Part shown: positions 34,122 through 43,532 of the stretch, one piece after another
Numbering within the stretch: position 1 is the stretch's first letter
Layout: every line of letters starts with the position of its first letter
Assembly (NCBI GenBank): GCA_934875675.1
Contig: CAKXIK010000001.1
Coordinates: forward strand, 68,906-118,916
Direction of reading: 5' to 3'
DNA length: 50,011 nt
Source of the DNA: an uncultured bacterium
Lineage (GTDB): Bacteria > Bacillota > Clostridia > Oscillospirales > Acutalibacteraceae
Position numbers and translations under genes: made by a program
Notes under the pieces: model-generated
What the model was told of the DNA's origin: nothing
Databases searched by the model: none
What the model saw: only the letters and a program-made list of their open reading frames with translations

Positions 34122-35285
34122 ATGAGTGACGCTGTTCTGAGTCAGTTCACGCAGTCCTTTGACGATGAAACCACTGCTTGCACCGGCAAGAAGCTCAAGG
34201 TTGGCATCATCGGCACCGGCTGGATTGCAGAAGCACACATTGAAAGCTACAAAAACATGCCCGATGTTGAAATCGTTGCAGGTGCAGACCTGATCCCCGG
34301 CAAGGCAGAAGCCTTCTTCAAAAGATATGGCGTAGAGGGCGTTCGCTGCTACCCAAACCACAAGGCTATGCTGGAAGCAGAAGAGCTTGATGCTGTCAGC
34401 GTTTGTACTTATAACTCGCAGCATGCGGTTTGCGCCATTGATTCGCTCAATGCAGGCGTAAACGTTCTGTTGGAAAAACCGTTCACTGTGACGACTGAAG
34501 AAGCCGTTGAAGTGATGCGCGCCGAAAAGAAGAGCGGCAAGGTGCTCTCTATCGGCTTCCAGCCGCGCGGCGACGAGAACATGAAGATGATCAAGAAAAT
34601 CGTCGAGTCCGGCGAGCTTGGCAAAATCTATTACATCCAGACCGGCGGCGGACGTCGCAGAGGAATTCCGAACAGCACCTTTATTGAAAAAGATACCGCT
34701 GGCATCGGCGCTCTGGGCGATATCGGCTGCTATTCTCTGGACATGGTACTCAACGCAATCGGTTATCCGAAGCCGTTGACTGTTTCCGGTTATAAATCTG
34801 CGTTCTTCGGTACCAATCCGAAATATGCTACCCCGGATAAATTCCATACTGCAGAAGAAAATGCAAAACGTTTCAGCGTCGATGATTTTGCTGCTGCTTT
34901 CGTTCGCCTGGAAGGCGGCATCGTCCTCGATTTCCGTATTGCATGGGCAATGCATGTGGATACCCCAGGTGACACGATTATCTTTGGTACCGAGGGTGCA
35001 CTGCGTATTCCTTCCACCGATTGCTGGAACGGTACCGTTGGCGGCGCCATGACTCTGTATCATGATGTTGCCGGCGAGCAGGTCGCTACTGAAATTCCGA
35101 TCATCAAGCATCACGGTCCGGGCTTGTTCGATATCAAGATCCGTTCCTTCCTTGATGCGGTTAAGAACGGTACTCCCGCTCCCGTTCCGAGCAGCCAGAT
35201 TCTTTACAATCAGGCAATCATCGACAGCATCGTGAAATCTTCTGCCTGCGGTCAAGAAATCAAGGTTGAGATTCCTGAAATTTAA
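34122..35285 (+). CDS. Gfo/Idh/MocA-family NAD(P)-dependent oxidoreductase
   Basis: 387-residue dehydrogenase acting on a sugar, cyclitol or sugar acid. The Rossmann motif GTGWIAEAH is at residues 31-39 after KVGII, and EKPFTVTTEEAVEVM is the family EKP motif holding the catalytic lysine. The C-terminal alpha/beta domain contains GALGDIGCYSLDMVL with the D/H pair typical of the family. AGGAGG precedes the ATG. An adjacent TIM-barrel isomerase suggests a two-step keto-sugar or inositol-like pathway. Codon use is strongly biased, hinting at high expression. Confidence 0.9.
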   Translation: MSDAVLSQFTQSFDDETTACTGKKLKVGIIGTGWIAEAHIESYKNMPDVEIVAGADLIPGKAEAFFKRYGVEGVRCYPNHKAMLEAEELDAVSVCTYNSQHAVCAIDSLNAGVNVLLEKPFTVTTEEAVEVMRAEKKSGKVLSIGFQPRGDENMKMIKKIVESGELGKIYYIQTGGGRRRGIPNSTFIEKDTAGIGALGDIGCYSLDMVLNAIGYPKPLTVSGYKSAFFGTNPKYATPDKFHTAEENAKRFSVDDFAAAFVRLEGGIVLDFRIAWAMHVDTPGDTIIFGTEGALRIPSTDCWNGTVGGAMTLYHDVAGEQVATEIPIIKHHGPGLFDIKIRSFLDAVKNGTPAPVPSSQILYNQAIIDSIVKSSACGQEIKVEIPEI

Positions 35286-35318
35286 GGAATTACCCAACAA
35301 GAAAGGGGAAGTTGCTGC

Positions 35319-36044
35319 ATGGAATATGGCATTCAACTTTACAGCGTCCGTGATTTGACGGAAAAAAATCTGGACGAAGCGCTCTGCCGTGTCAGTGAAA
35401 TCGGTTACCGTAATGTGGAGTTTGCCGGATTTTTCGGTCATTCTGCGCAAGAAGTTGCCGATATGCTTGCACGCTACGGCTTGAAAGCCTCCGGAACACA
35501 CACCGGTTGGGACGAAATTCAAAAGGATCCTGAAGGTGTTGCCGCTTACCATAAAGCAATCGGTACCAATCATATTATCATCCCCGGTACCGACCTTTGG
35601 AGCCGCAAGACGATGGATGCATTTGTTGCCGGTGTGAATGAAGTTTTACCCCAACTGGAAGCCTTGGGCATGACGCTCGGTTTTCACAATCACTTTAAAG
35701 AATTTGAAACCATGGCAGATGGCTTTGTTCCGTATGACGAGATTGTTTCCCGTACGGCGCTCAAGCTGGAAATTGATACGTACTGGGCATATGTTGCCGG
35801 CCGAGATCCGCTGGCTTTGATGGAGCAGTACCGCGACCGTCTGCAGTTTATCCATATCAAAGACGGTGATGCCCGCGGTCATGGAACTCCGCTTGGCATG
35901 GGTACCGCACCGGTTGCCGATGTGTACCGCAAAGCGTTTGAATTGGGTGTACCGATGGTGGTGGAAAGTGAAACGCTGACCCCCGATGGCATTACCGAAG
36001 CAAAGATCTGCTTTGAGGATCTTAAGCAGTTGGAAAATGCTTGA
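35319..36044 (+). CDS. Sugar phosphate isomerase/epimerase (xylose isomerase-like TIM barrel)
   Basis: 241-residue TIM-barrel protein of the AP endonuclease 2 superfamily (IolE/IolH-like). Recognisable blocks are YGIQLYSVRDL at the N-terminus, GFHNHFKEF with metal-ligand His, LKLEIDTYWAYVAGRDP, and FIHIKDGD. It starts 33 bases after the oxidoreductase and shares its transcript, ended by a strong terminator at 36060. Together they probably convert one substrate; the sugar is not identifiable. Confidence 0.88.
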   Translation: MEYGIQLYSVRDLTEKNLDEALCRVSEIGYRNVEFAGFFGHSAQEVADMLARYGLKASGTHTGWDEIQKDPEGVAAYHKAIGTNHIIIPGTDLWSRKTMDAFVAGVNEVLPQLEALGMTLGFHNHFKEFETMADGFVPYDEIVSRTALKLEIDTYWAYVAGRDPLALMEQYRDRLQFIHIKDGDARGHGTPLGMGTAPVADVYRKAFELGVPMVVESETLTPDGITEAKICFEDLKQLENA

Positions 36045-36059
36045 TCTGCACAAAAAATG

Positions 36060-36110
36060 AACACAGCCCGAAACCGCGCTACGAACCGGTTTTGGGCTGT
36101 GTTTTTTTTG
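36060..36110 (+). terminator. Terminator of the oxidoreductase-isomerase operon
   Basis: AACACAGCCC pairs with GGGCTGTGTT, continued by AAACCG/CGGTTT around a loop, then eight T residues. The A-rich flank makes it possibly bidirectional. Confidence 0.9.
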
Positions 36111-36154
36111 ATGTATTCCAATGGATGTGGCTTACCGCCGATTTTTCTGCTGCC

Positions 36155-36718
36155 TTATGAAGGCTGCGCATTTCCCGTTCTTTTATGTGATACCAGCAAA
36201 ACAATAACCACAAAAATAGCAAACAGAAGACCGAGTAATGCCTTTCCTTCCGGGGTAGAAAGAAAAACTGCCGCATTTCCGATTCCGGGCAACACGATTC
36301 TTACTACGCCAAGCACGTCCGCATACTGCACTGCAGCATCCATCTCTGTATTGCGATCGCCTTTCGTGAGGAATGTTTGTTCCAATTCGTTTTTGGAAAC
36401 TACACGATGTGTCGTCGTTTTCCCCTCAGGATTCACAAAAGCGATGATTTCTCCTGTCTCGATTTTTTCGCAGTTTTGCGGTGCAACAATTGCCAAATCT
36501 CCCACAGAAAGAGCTTCTTCCATACTTGGAGACACCACCGCATAAATTTGAATCCCAACCAACTTCAGCACCAATAAGGCCAATGCCAGAACAGAAACTG
36601 CCGCAAAAAGAATGACCGAAATTCCAGCTCTTGTTTTGGGTGTCGTTTCATTATGCCGCGCCTGCATTTTATCCGTCATCCCCTTTTGATTGGTTGAAAA
36701 CGAATCCAACCAGTCCAA
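36155..36718 (-). CDS. Signal peptidase I, SipW/ER type
   Basis: 187-residue signal peptidase of the archaeal/ER (SipW) subtype. A membrane helix (VILFAAVSVLALALLVLKLV) leads to the nucleophile motif VSPSMEE (Ser65), and TTHRVVS puts His104 where the bacterial enzymes have Lys. TKGDRNTEMD is the third box, and a second membrane helix lies near the C-terminus. The start is a TTG directly behind the stop of the upstream c-di-GMP gene, with GAGGA there; a later ATG is possible. In Bacillus SipW processes biofilm matrix proteins; no TasA-like substrate is next to it here. Confidence 0.85.
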   Translation of the reverse strand: MDWLDSFSTNQKGMTDKMQARHNETTPKTRAGISVILFAAVSVLALALLVLKLVGIQIYAVVSPSMEEALSVGDLAIVAPQNCEKIETGEIIAFVNPEGKTTTHRVVSKNELEQTFLTKGDRNTEMDAAVQYADVLGVVRIVLPGIGNAAVFLSTPEGKALLGLLFAIFVVIVLLVSHKRTGNAQPS

Positions 36719-38986
36719 TTAGTCATCCTCTGAAGATTTCTGTACTTCCGTCATGTTTTCCATTTTCGCGCAGAGGAGATATTCGTTTGCACTGCATGCG
36801 ATTACCCGGATCTGGCTGCGGATGCGCACCGGACTGCTGCCGGAAATATGCCATCGGGTTTCACATTCTACTTCTGTTTTCAAATGCATTGCTTTCTGCA
36901 TCGCCTTCATCAAAACCGGTTTATCCTTTGGTAATATATAATTCAGCAAATCATCACGCCTGATTTTAAAACGGCTTCTCCTGATATGAAAACTCTCAAA
37001 GAACCGGTCGTTCACGCGCAATGCTTCCAATTTGTTATTATGTACCTCAAAAATGCCTGCTGCACTCATTCGGCGATTAAAAGCAGTGGATATCTGAAAT
37101 TCAGAGCTCCACAGTTCTTCAGAAGGAAAGCTTCCCAAAATTTTGTCCCCTGGAATCACTTTTCTCGTCTGCGATCTGTCAAGAAGTTTTTCAAATTCAT
37201 CCGGCGGCATTGGTTTTCCATACAGATATCCCTGTACCAACGAACACCCTATCGTCTTAAGATAATCGGCCTGCTGCGCATTTTCCACGCCTTCAGCAAT
37301 TACCGGAAGATCCAGCCAGCGCGCCATCCGAACAACCGAGGTCAGAATAATGCCGCTTGCATCATTGTTTTCTGTTGAAGAAAGAAATTTCATGTCCAGC
37401 TTTAAAACATCAGTGGGAACATCTTTCAGTGTATTCAGAGAAGAGTATCCGCTGCCAAAATCATCGATCTCCACCAAAAAACCCTCCGCCCGCAGTCGTT
37501 TGACAACCTCAATCAACTGCTCCGGGTTTTTCATATAAGCCGACTCGGTGATTTCCAGGCGCAGCAATGCCGGTTCCAGGTCATATGTTGTAATCAAATG
37601 ATTTAAAATATGAACCAGACGAGGATTATAAACATCAATCCGCGAGACATTGATGGATATGGGAACAATATTGCGTCCCTGCGCACGCCATTTGGCAAGC
37701 AGTGCACAAACCTGATCCCATACATATTCATCCATTTTCGTAATAAAGCCGTTCCGTTCAAAAATCGGAATAAATTTTGCGGGCGAAATCTCACCTTTTC
37801 GCGGATGGTGCCAACGAACCAGGGCCTCTGCTCCAAAAATTGCACCGGAAATGTGATCATACTGAGGTTGGAGCACAATGGTAAACTGCCCCTTCTCCAG
37901 CGAATTTGCCATTTCACTGACAATTTCTTGTTCTTCCATCAATGCAGCACGCATGGAGTTGCAGTAATAAGCAACATTCTTTGTATAACCACCCTTGATT
38001 GTATGCAGTGCAAGAAGCGCACGGTCACACATGAGGTTTACGCTTAAACAGGGATCTTCCACCCGGTAAACACCAAAGCGAAGAATAAAATCAAAGTCCG
38101 GTTGAATTCTGCATATTTCCTTTTCTGTCTGCTCAATCATCAAATGAGTGTTTGGCATGGACTCCGGAAAACAAAACACAAAATGATCGGCATCATAATG
38201 GGCATAAATCATATTTGGCGGACAGATTTTCCGACAAATTTCCCCGACCTTCTCCAGAAATTTATCTCCTGCTTCTGTTCCGTACACGTCGTTATAAACC
38301 TTAAAGTGGTCAATGTCTGCCCGAACGATCAAATAAGGGATCTTCGGATTGTTTTGCAGCAATCGGGCAGCTTTCCTGTAAAAGGTTTGCCGGTTATAGA
38401 TACCGGTTCGCTCATCATATTGCGCCAAACGCAATATCTCTTCTTGCTGCTGCAGTCGGAGCTTATAAATCAGATTTTGTTCTTTAATCCGGCTGGATTC
38501 ACGCCAGCCGATCAGATTCCGAACCCGCAGACGAAGTGCTTCCTCCCGAAACGGTTTTTGAATCACATCGGAAGCACCGATTTGCAGTGCCCTTACTTCG
38601 TTCTCTGCATCAAAGCAATCGATCACCACAATAACCGGAATCGATGCAATCTGAGCATCTCTCCACATTTCCCTCATTACATCAAATCCGCTCATATCTG
38701 GCAAATTGAGATTCAAAATAATAACCGAGACATCTGGAATTGCGTGCAGGATATTCAGCGCTTCTCTGCCACACCCCGCCTCTTGAATATGATACAGCGG
38801 GCTGAAAATTGTTTTCAGCAGTGAACGGTTCACCTGTGCACCATCCACAATCAGTACCGTGGTGTTATGTTCTGACCGACGCGGCAGCAAACGGCCTCCG
38901 CTTTGTCCGGTATCTGTGCAAACTGCACCCCGGCTCCGCGACTCTTCAAACTCAATTTGATTTTGGAACCTTTGTTTTTCAAACAT
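36719..38986 (-). CDS. c-di-GMP phosphodiesterase with degenerate REC and GGDEF and intact EAL
   Basis: 755 residues. An N-terminal receiver domain is degenerate: the acidic pocket reads VDG and the phospho-acceptor Asp is Asn92 (LNLNLPDMSG). The GGDEF domain also lost its motif (AHYDADHF where YGGDEF is expected), so it cannot make c-di-GMP. The EAL domain keeps EALVRWHHP, LEITESAYM, IDDFGSGYSSL, LKLDMKFL and AEGVENAQQ, consistent with an active phosphodiesterase. A PAS-like region ends the protein. Its stop abuts the SipW-type peptidase start, so the two are coupled. Confidence 0.9.
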   Translation of the reverse strand: MFEKQRFQNQIEFEESRSRGAVCTDTGQSGGRLLPRRSEHNTTVLIVDGAQVNRSLLKTIFSPLYHIQEAGCGREALNILHAIPDVSVIILNLNLPDMSGFDVMREMWRDAQIASIPVIVVIDCFDAENEVRALQIGASDVIQKPFREEALRLRVRNLIGWRESSRIKEQNLIYKLRLQQQEEILRLAQYDERTGIYNRQTFYRKAARLLQNNPKIPYLIVRADIDHFKVYNDVYGTEAGDKFLEKVGEICRKICPPNMIYAHYDADHFVFCFPESMPNTHLMIEQTEKEICRIQPDFDFILRFGVYRVEDPCLSVNLMCDRALLALHTIKGGYTKNVAYYCNSMRAALMEEQEIVSEMANSLEKGQFTIVLQPQYDHISGAIFGAEALVRWHHPRKGEISPAKFIPIFERNGFITKMDEYVWDQVCALLAKWRAQGRNIVPISINVSRIDVYNPRLVHILNHLITTYDLEPALLRLEITESAYMKNPEQLIEVVKRLRAEGFLVEIDDFGSGYSSLNTLKDVPTDVLKLDMKFLSSTENNDASGIILTSVVRMARWLDLPVIAEGVENAQQADYLKTIGCSLVQGYLYGKPMPPDEFEKLLDRSQTRKVIPGDKILGSFPSEELWSSEFQISTAFNRRMSAAGIFEVHNNKLEALRVNDRFFESFHIRRSRFKIRRDDLLNYILPKDKPVLMKAMQKAMHLKTEVECETRWHISGSSPVRIRSQIRVIACSANEYLLCAKMENMTEVQKSSEDD

Positions 38987-39240
38987 TATTACGCACCTAT
39001 CATTTAACTATAATATCTCACGCATTCGCTTGAAAATCCGCGGTATCGCGTATGCCTGTCTCTTTTTCACACGGGTCATTTTACTTCATTCATTGCGGAA
39101 GTACTACAAAAACGTTTTGGCAAATCCATAGGCTTATAGAAGTTAGGCTTATAGAAGTTATCGGATACTTCCTGACCTGCCTCGCACAGCGTATTTTGCT
39201 ATATTGTATCATAAAATGACACAAAAAACAACCAAAATAA
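38987..39240. other. Spacer upstream of the c-di-GMP gene
   Basis: AT-rich, no gene seen. A 15-bp unit AGGCTTATAGAAGTT is duplicated in tandem at 39130-39144 and 39145-39159. On the minus strand TTCAAG-16-TATAGT near 39012-39039 could be a promoter for the c-di-GMP gene. Confidence 0.5.
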
Positions 39241-39285
39241 TGGAATGATTGCGTTTGTAAGCTTTAAAGCAACGCAATCATTCCA
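39241..39285 (-). terminator. Terminator downstream of the 39330 gene
   Basis: Perfect 15-bp arms TGGAATGATTGCGTT and AACGCAATCATTCCA around a 15-base loop. On the minus strand a short T-rich stretch follows; weak T-tract, but the stem is strong. Confidence 0.65.
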
Positions 39286-39329
39286 TATATTCTATAACAC
39301 ATTGCAGCAGCGTCTTTTCCACATGGAGG

Positions 39330-39863
39330 TTAAACCAACTTTAAATCCTGTTCACATCCCACATCACACAAAAGCATCACGGCACAGAAAGCCATCGTTT
39401 CAAAAACCGAGCAATGGCGACACAAACGAATGGTAATATCTCTGGGTTCAATCTCGTTTCCTGCAAGTGTATGCAAACTGCGCTGCAGACTTACTACTGT
39501 TTTTTGTTCTGAAATACTTGCCAAGCTAAAGGTATCCCTGGGAGAGGTTCCGCAGCTGATTGCAGGACCGCCTGTTAACGAAAGAATCTGCGCCGCCCTG
39601 TTGCTGCTTGAATCGAATACCGGTACCAGCAAGGGAGGCAATGGATTCTTCTGCTCTTTTAGCTCACTACCTAACACGAGCACGGCCGGAAAATTTTCCG
39701 TCTTTGGAAATTGCGAAACCTGATAAACTGTGATCTGCTTTTTTTTCTCTCCTCTGCGCCAAAGACCGCCTTCTCCAAAATACTGCACGGTGGCATATTC
39801 CGCAAATGAATTGGCAATTCGGGATTCTGCGCTGCTGCACCCGCATAAAATAACGTTTTCCAT
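39330..39863 (-). CDS. Conserved-looking hypothetical protein
   Basis: 177-residue soluble protein. The start is supported by GAGGGG eight bases upstream of the ATG. It begins MENVILCGCSSAESRIANS and has a middle segment AAQILSLTGGPAISCGTSPRDTFSL followed by NEIEPRDITI, a pattern reminiscent of a small clostridial family without function. Several Cys residues (C8, C10, and Cys-His pairs near the C-terminus, CRHCSVFE) could bind metal. No catalytic motif recognised. Downstream of the BofC-like gene on the same strand with a 133-base gap. Confidence 0.6.
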   Translation of the reverse strand: MENVILCGCSSAESRIANSFAEYATVQYFGEGGLWRRGEKKKQITVYQVSQFPKTENFPAVLVLGSELKEQKNPLPPLLVPVFDSSSNRAAQILSLTGGPAISCGTSPRDTFSLASISEQKTVVSLQRSLHTLAGNEIEPRDITIRLCRHCSVFETMAFCAVMLLCDVGCEQDLKLV

Positions 39864-39996
39864 CCTCTGTTCCCCTCACATTGTTTGATTCCAATCCGCT
39901 GCATTTCATATTCTGCCCTAAAATAAAGAATGAATTACTTCTTTTGTTTGTTCCCGGGTATGATAGCAACGAGAACTCCCTTCTGCATTGGAAGGT

Positions 39997-40377
39997 TCAG
40001 GAGTAATCCTCCAGAGCAGCTGGCAGTTCTTCCTCTGTCATGACGGGAATTCCATCTTTCAGCAAACGCCGGTCCTCCTCCGGAAGAACACTAAGCGGAG
40101 TTTCCAGAATCTGCATCGGCGTTGTTTCTCCATAACGAAACACTGCGACACTCCCCTCGTACTCACCAATGAGATAGGCAGGCTTTTCTTCTGCAGAAAC
40201 CTGCGACGACACGGTTTCCCGACTGCTCGCGACGGAAATCGGCCGGAATTCAGAGGAAGCTGACGGTTGGGGCATTGCCGCCGCACGCGAGCTTTTGATT
40301 TGAGGAACAATCCACAACGTCACCGCCAAACAGACCGCCACAGAACAACAAGCCGTAATAAACCATTTTTTCAGCAT
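39997..40377 (-). CDS. BofC C-terminal domain-like exported protein
   Basis: 126-residue protein with an N-terminal membrane anchor or signal (FITACCSVAVCLAVTLWIV), a Ser-rich linker and a C-terminal domain reading YLIGEYEGSVAVF and LSVLPEEDRRLLKDGIPV. That pattern matches the BofC C-terminal domain, which in Bacillus controls the SpoIVB protease during sigma-K activation. Here the full BofC N-domain is missing, so function may differ. The ATG of MLKKWFITAC, preceded by GGAAAGGA, is chosen over the longer frame. Confidence 0.65.
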   Translation of the reverse strand: MLKKWFITACCSVAVCLAVTLWIVPQIKSSRAAAMPQPSASSEFRPISVASSRETVSSQVSAEEKPAYLIGEYEGSVAVFRYGETTPMQILETPLSVLPEEDRRLLKDGIPVMTEEELPAALEDYS

Positions 40378-40784
40378 AATATTTTCATTCCTTTCCAACA
40401 ATAAAATCGGAGCGGTTTGGAGCTTTATCCAAATTTCCAATTGGGAATCGGGATTTACAGCCGCTTCAAGTTGCAAAATTAAATTTTTTCGCCAATGAAA
40501 TTCTTTTTATCCTTATTGTGGTGAAAAATACGGCAATTTATTCAAAAGACAGCATAACGTTTTTTTGCTCTTTGTTCGATTTCCTCTTTTTAGCAGAAAT
40601 TTTTGATTTATTTACTTTTTGCCTTTATATGTGGTATAATAATCATATTCTGCTTTGTTATGGTTGGTGAGCAGTTTTGCCAACCGAAGGGCAGAAACTT
40701 GTCCGTCTGCATGTTTTGTGCAACGGAATGGATTCCGTTGCGCGCAAGTGATATCAGCTTTCGCAAAGGGGGCGAATTTCTGCA
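40378..40784 (+). promoter_or_regulatory. Spacer with PBP promoter and leader hairpin
   Basis: TTTACT (40611-40616), 18-base spacer and TATAAT (40635-40640) form the promoter of the penicillin-binding protein gene. In the leader, GCAACGGAA-TGGA-TTCCGTTGC (40720-40741) is a perfect 9-bp hairpin. No gene is visible in the remaining AT-rich sequence. Confidence 0.65.
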
Positions 40785-43145
40785 ATGCAGAAAAAAGTTG
40801 AACATTCAACCGATGTATCTCACATGAACGAACCACAGTCACAGCGTGGTGCTGCCAGTATTGCCGGTCGCGTTTTTCGCGTTTTTTGGAAGGGATTCTG
40901 GAGCATTATGCTGATTGGGTTGATCACCGGCATCATCGTCGGAATCGCCATGCTTGGTTATGTGCTCAGTCTTCGTGATTCCCGGGCAGACATCAACCTT
41001 AAAACATTTCAGCAGCCGCAAACCAGTTATGTTTATGAACAGGATGCTGAGGGCAACTGGGCAGAAACAACACAATTGCGCGGAGAACGAAACACCAAGT
41101 GGGTGAATTTGAACCAGATTCCGGACAACCTGAAAGAAGCGGTCATTGCGACCGAGGATAAGCGCTTTTTGGAACATCACGGCGTGGATTGGCAGCGGAC
41201 TGCTTTTGCCGTAGTCAATCTATTTCTTCACAAAACCGACAGTAAGGCCGGCGGTTCCACTATTACACAGCAGCTGATTAAAAACGTGACGGGCAACAAT
41301 GAAGTCAGTATTGAACGAAAGCTAAAGGAAATCTTTCAGGCTTTGAACTTGGAAAAGGATTATTCCAAAGATGAAATTCTTGAATATTACCTGAATATTA
41401 TTCCCTTGGGCAACGGCGCCTATGGCGTACAGGCAGCCGCAGAAACATATTTTAACAAGGATGTTTCCGAGCTTTCGCTGCTGGAGTGCGCCGCAATTGC
41501 GGGCATTACCCAGAACCCTTCGCGCTATAACCCGATTTACAATCCTAAAAACAATACCCAACGACGGCAGGATGTTCTTTATTTCATGTATGAACAGGGC
41601 AAGATTACCGAAAGCCAGTATAACGAGATAAAGAATCAGGAGCTTGTGCTGGATACCAGCAGCAGCACCACGTCCAGCGCAACCTCGGTTGTTGATTGGT
41701 ACACTGACCTGGTGCGCGAAGACGTCATTGATGATTTGATGGAACAAAAAGGGCTTTCGGAACAAACGGCAACACAGGTACTTTATCAGGGCGGTCTGAA
41801 AATTTATTCCGCCAAGGATAAAGAAATGCAGGCTATTTGTGAGGATGCCTATATCACAAATGCTGCAACACTGACAAAACAGTATCCGAATCTGCAGTCC
41901 GGCATCTTTGTAATGGACTATGAGGGACGCGTTATGGCAACGGTGGGTGCGCGCGGAGAAAAAAAAGGAAACCGGCTTTTCTCTTATGCCGTTGATGCAC
42001 AACGCCAGCCGGGTTCTTCCATTAAGCCTCTTTCTGCTTATGCGCCAGCTTTGGAATACGGTCTGCTGGATTGGTCAACGATCGTGCAGGACGAGCCGAT
42101 TGATTTGCCGGACGGCAGCAAATATCCAACCAACTCCTATGGCAGCTATCGCGGTGACATGACGGTGCAGAAAGCATTGGAAATTTCTTCAAACTGTGCT
42201 GCGGTTCGAACTGCAAATTTGGTTGGATTGGAACGTTGCTTCGATTTTCTTCATGATAATTTTCATATTTCAACGATTTACAAAAAATATGTTGCCTCGA
42301 ATGGTAAAGAACTGACGGATTTAACTCTTTCTTCCATGGGCACCGGCGGTACGATCACAGGCACCACCGCCCGGGAAATGGCGGCTGCCTATGCAACCTT
42401 TGGTAATGGCGGCATGTATTATGAACCGTACTCCTATTATTACGTTACCGACATTGACGGAAAAGTAATTCTGGACAATCGAAATGAGAGCGGCATGCAA
42501 GCCATCTCCACTGCTACGGCAGGTGTAATGAATCAGCTTTTACAGGCTATCGTGAATGGGAATGAAGGTACCGCAAAGGGGGCCCGCATCTCAGGTTGGC
42601 AATGTTTTGGCAAAACCGGTACCACCAATGACTTTAAGGATCGCTGGTTTATTGCCGGCAATCCCTATTGCGTTGCTTCTGTTTGGGTCGGTTACAAAAC
42701 ACCGGCAAAGATTTCGGGCATTCACTGGGGCGTACCGATTTGGAAAGGGATTATGCAACAATATCTCGCAAATAAACCCAAAAAGACATTTACGATGCCG
42801 GATACCATTCAACAGCGCTATTATTGCAAGGAATCCGGTGGATTTGCAACAACCGGTTGTACAGATGTTGCGGTCGGCTGGTTTAAAAAGGACACTTGCG
42901 TAACACCGTGCACGGTTCATGAAGGTACAGTGATTCGCCCCGGTCAAACCTGGACACCGCCGGAAAGTGTGGCAGACACTAGCTCTGAACCGGAAGTGAC
43001 TTCCTCCCAGAATTCCAATTCTTCTTCGCCTGTCGCTTCCACTCCTCCTTCTACCTCCAGCTCTTCAAGCACTTCTTCGGCACCACCCTTGGTGCCATCA
43101 AATCCGGCTACCTCTGCATCAGATTCTTCTGAAGAATCCGATTAA
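40785..43145 (+). CDS. Class A penicillin-binding protein (PBP1A type)
   Basis: Bifunctional peptidoglycan glycosyltransferase and transpeptidase, 786 residues, anchored by one N-terminal helix (IMLIGLITGIIVGIAMLGYV). The GT51 domain shows the catalytic Glu in ATEDKRFLEHHGVDWQ and GGSTITQQLIKN; the transpeptidase has SSIK (in PGSSIKPL), SSN and KTGTT. A long Ser/Pro/Thr-rich tail after residue about 725 probably crosses or touches the wall. AAAGGGGG lies 12 bases from the ATG. It has its own promoter and terminator. Confidence 0.95.
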   Translation: MQKKVEHSTDVSHMNEPQSQRGAASIAGRVFRVFWKGFWSIMLIGLITGIIVGIAMLGYVLSLRDSRADINLKTFQQPQTSYVYEQDAEGNWAETTQLRGERNTKWVNLNQIPDNLKEAVIATEDKRFLEHHGVDWQRTAFAVVNLFLHKTDSKAGGSTITQQLIKNVTGNNEVSIERKLKEIFQALNLEKDYSKDEILEYYLNIIPLGNGAYGVQAAAETYFNKDVSELSLLECAAIAGITQNPSRYNPIYNPKNNTQRRQDVLYFMYEQGKITESQYNEIKNQELVLDTSSSTTSSATSVVDWYTDLVREDVIDDLMEQKGLSEQTATQVLYQGGLKIYSAKDKEMQAICEDAYITNAATLTKQYPNLQSGIFVMDYEGRVMATVGARGEKKGNRLFSYAVDAQRQPGSSIKPLSAYAPALEYGLLDWSTIVQDEPIDLPDGSKYPTNSYGSYRGDMTVQKALEISSNCAAVRTANLVGLERCFDFLHDNFHISTIYKKYVASNGKELTDLTLSSMGTGGTITGTTAREMAAAYATFGNGGMYYEPYSYYYVTDIDGKVILDNRNESGMQAISTATAGVMNQLLQAIVNGNEGTAKGARISGWQCFGKTGTTNDFKDRWFIAGNPYCVASVWVGYKTPAKISGIHWGVPIWKGIMQQYLANKPKKTFTMPDTIQQRYYCKESGGFATTGCTDVAVGWFKKDTCVTPCTVHEGTVIRPGQTWTPPESVADTSSEPEVTSSQNSNSSSPVASTPPSTSSSSSTSSAPPLVPSNPATSASDSSEESD

Positions 43146-43158
43146 TTGCCTGACCATC

Positions 43159-43211
43159 ACCGTGCTGTTGACTGAATGCATTGCACCCAGCCGATAGCAC
43201 GGTTGTTTTTC
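43159..43211 (+). terminator. Terminator of the PBP gene
   Basis: ACCGTGCT pairs with AGCACGGT and is followed by TGTTTTT. Confidence 0.8.
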
Positions 43212-43461
43212 TCACATCAATTCAATTTATACGGTATTTTTTTGATTCATTATCGTTTTATGAAAAGAATGCACAAAAGTGTTTTTTATCTGTCCTTCTA
43301 AAAAAAGCATTCGTTTGTCCCAGACAAACAATCAACTGATTAATTTGTTTTATTTGAAAGATATTTCAAGATTTTACGAGATATTAAAAGCTTTTTTAGT
43401 TTAATGCTGTAAAATTTCCTGAATTTATTGGAATATAGTCAAATTCGGCATATTATGATGT
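43212..43461. other. AT-rich spacer before the threonine operon
   Basis: 250 bases of low-complexity AT-rich sequence with no gene, repeat or RNA motif that I can support. Confidence 0.5.
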
Positions 43462-43490
43462 TTGAGAAACTTTATTAGGCATGGTATAGT
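43462..43490 (+). promoter_or_regulatory. Promoter of the ACT regulator-hom-thrB-aspartokinase operon
   Basis: TTGAGA, 17-base spacer, TATAGT, 43 bases before the first start codon. Confidence 0.75.
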
Positions 43491-43532
43491 GTATTTCGAC
43501 ACAATACATTCGTATTCAGGTGGTGGACTTCC

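Noticed and set aside
34032..35573. 513-residue open frame antisense to the Gfo/Idh/MocA gene
   Set aside because: It mirrors a strongly codon-biased real gene, has no ribosome binding site and no recognisable domain.
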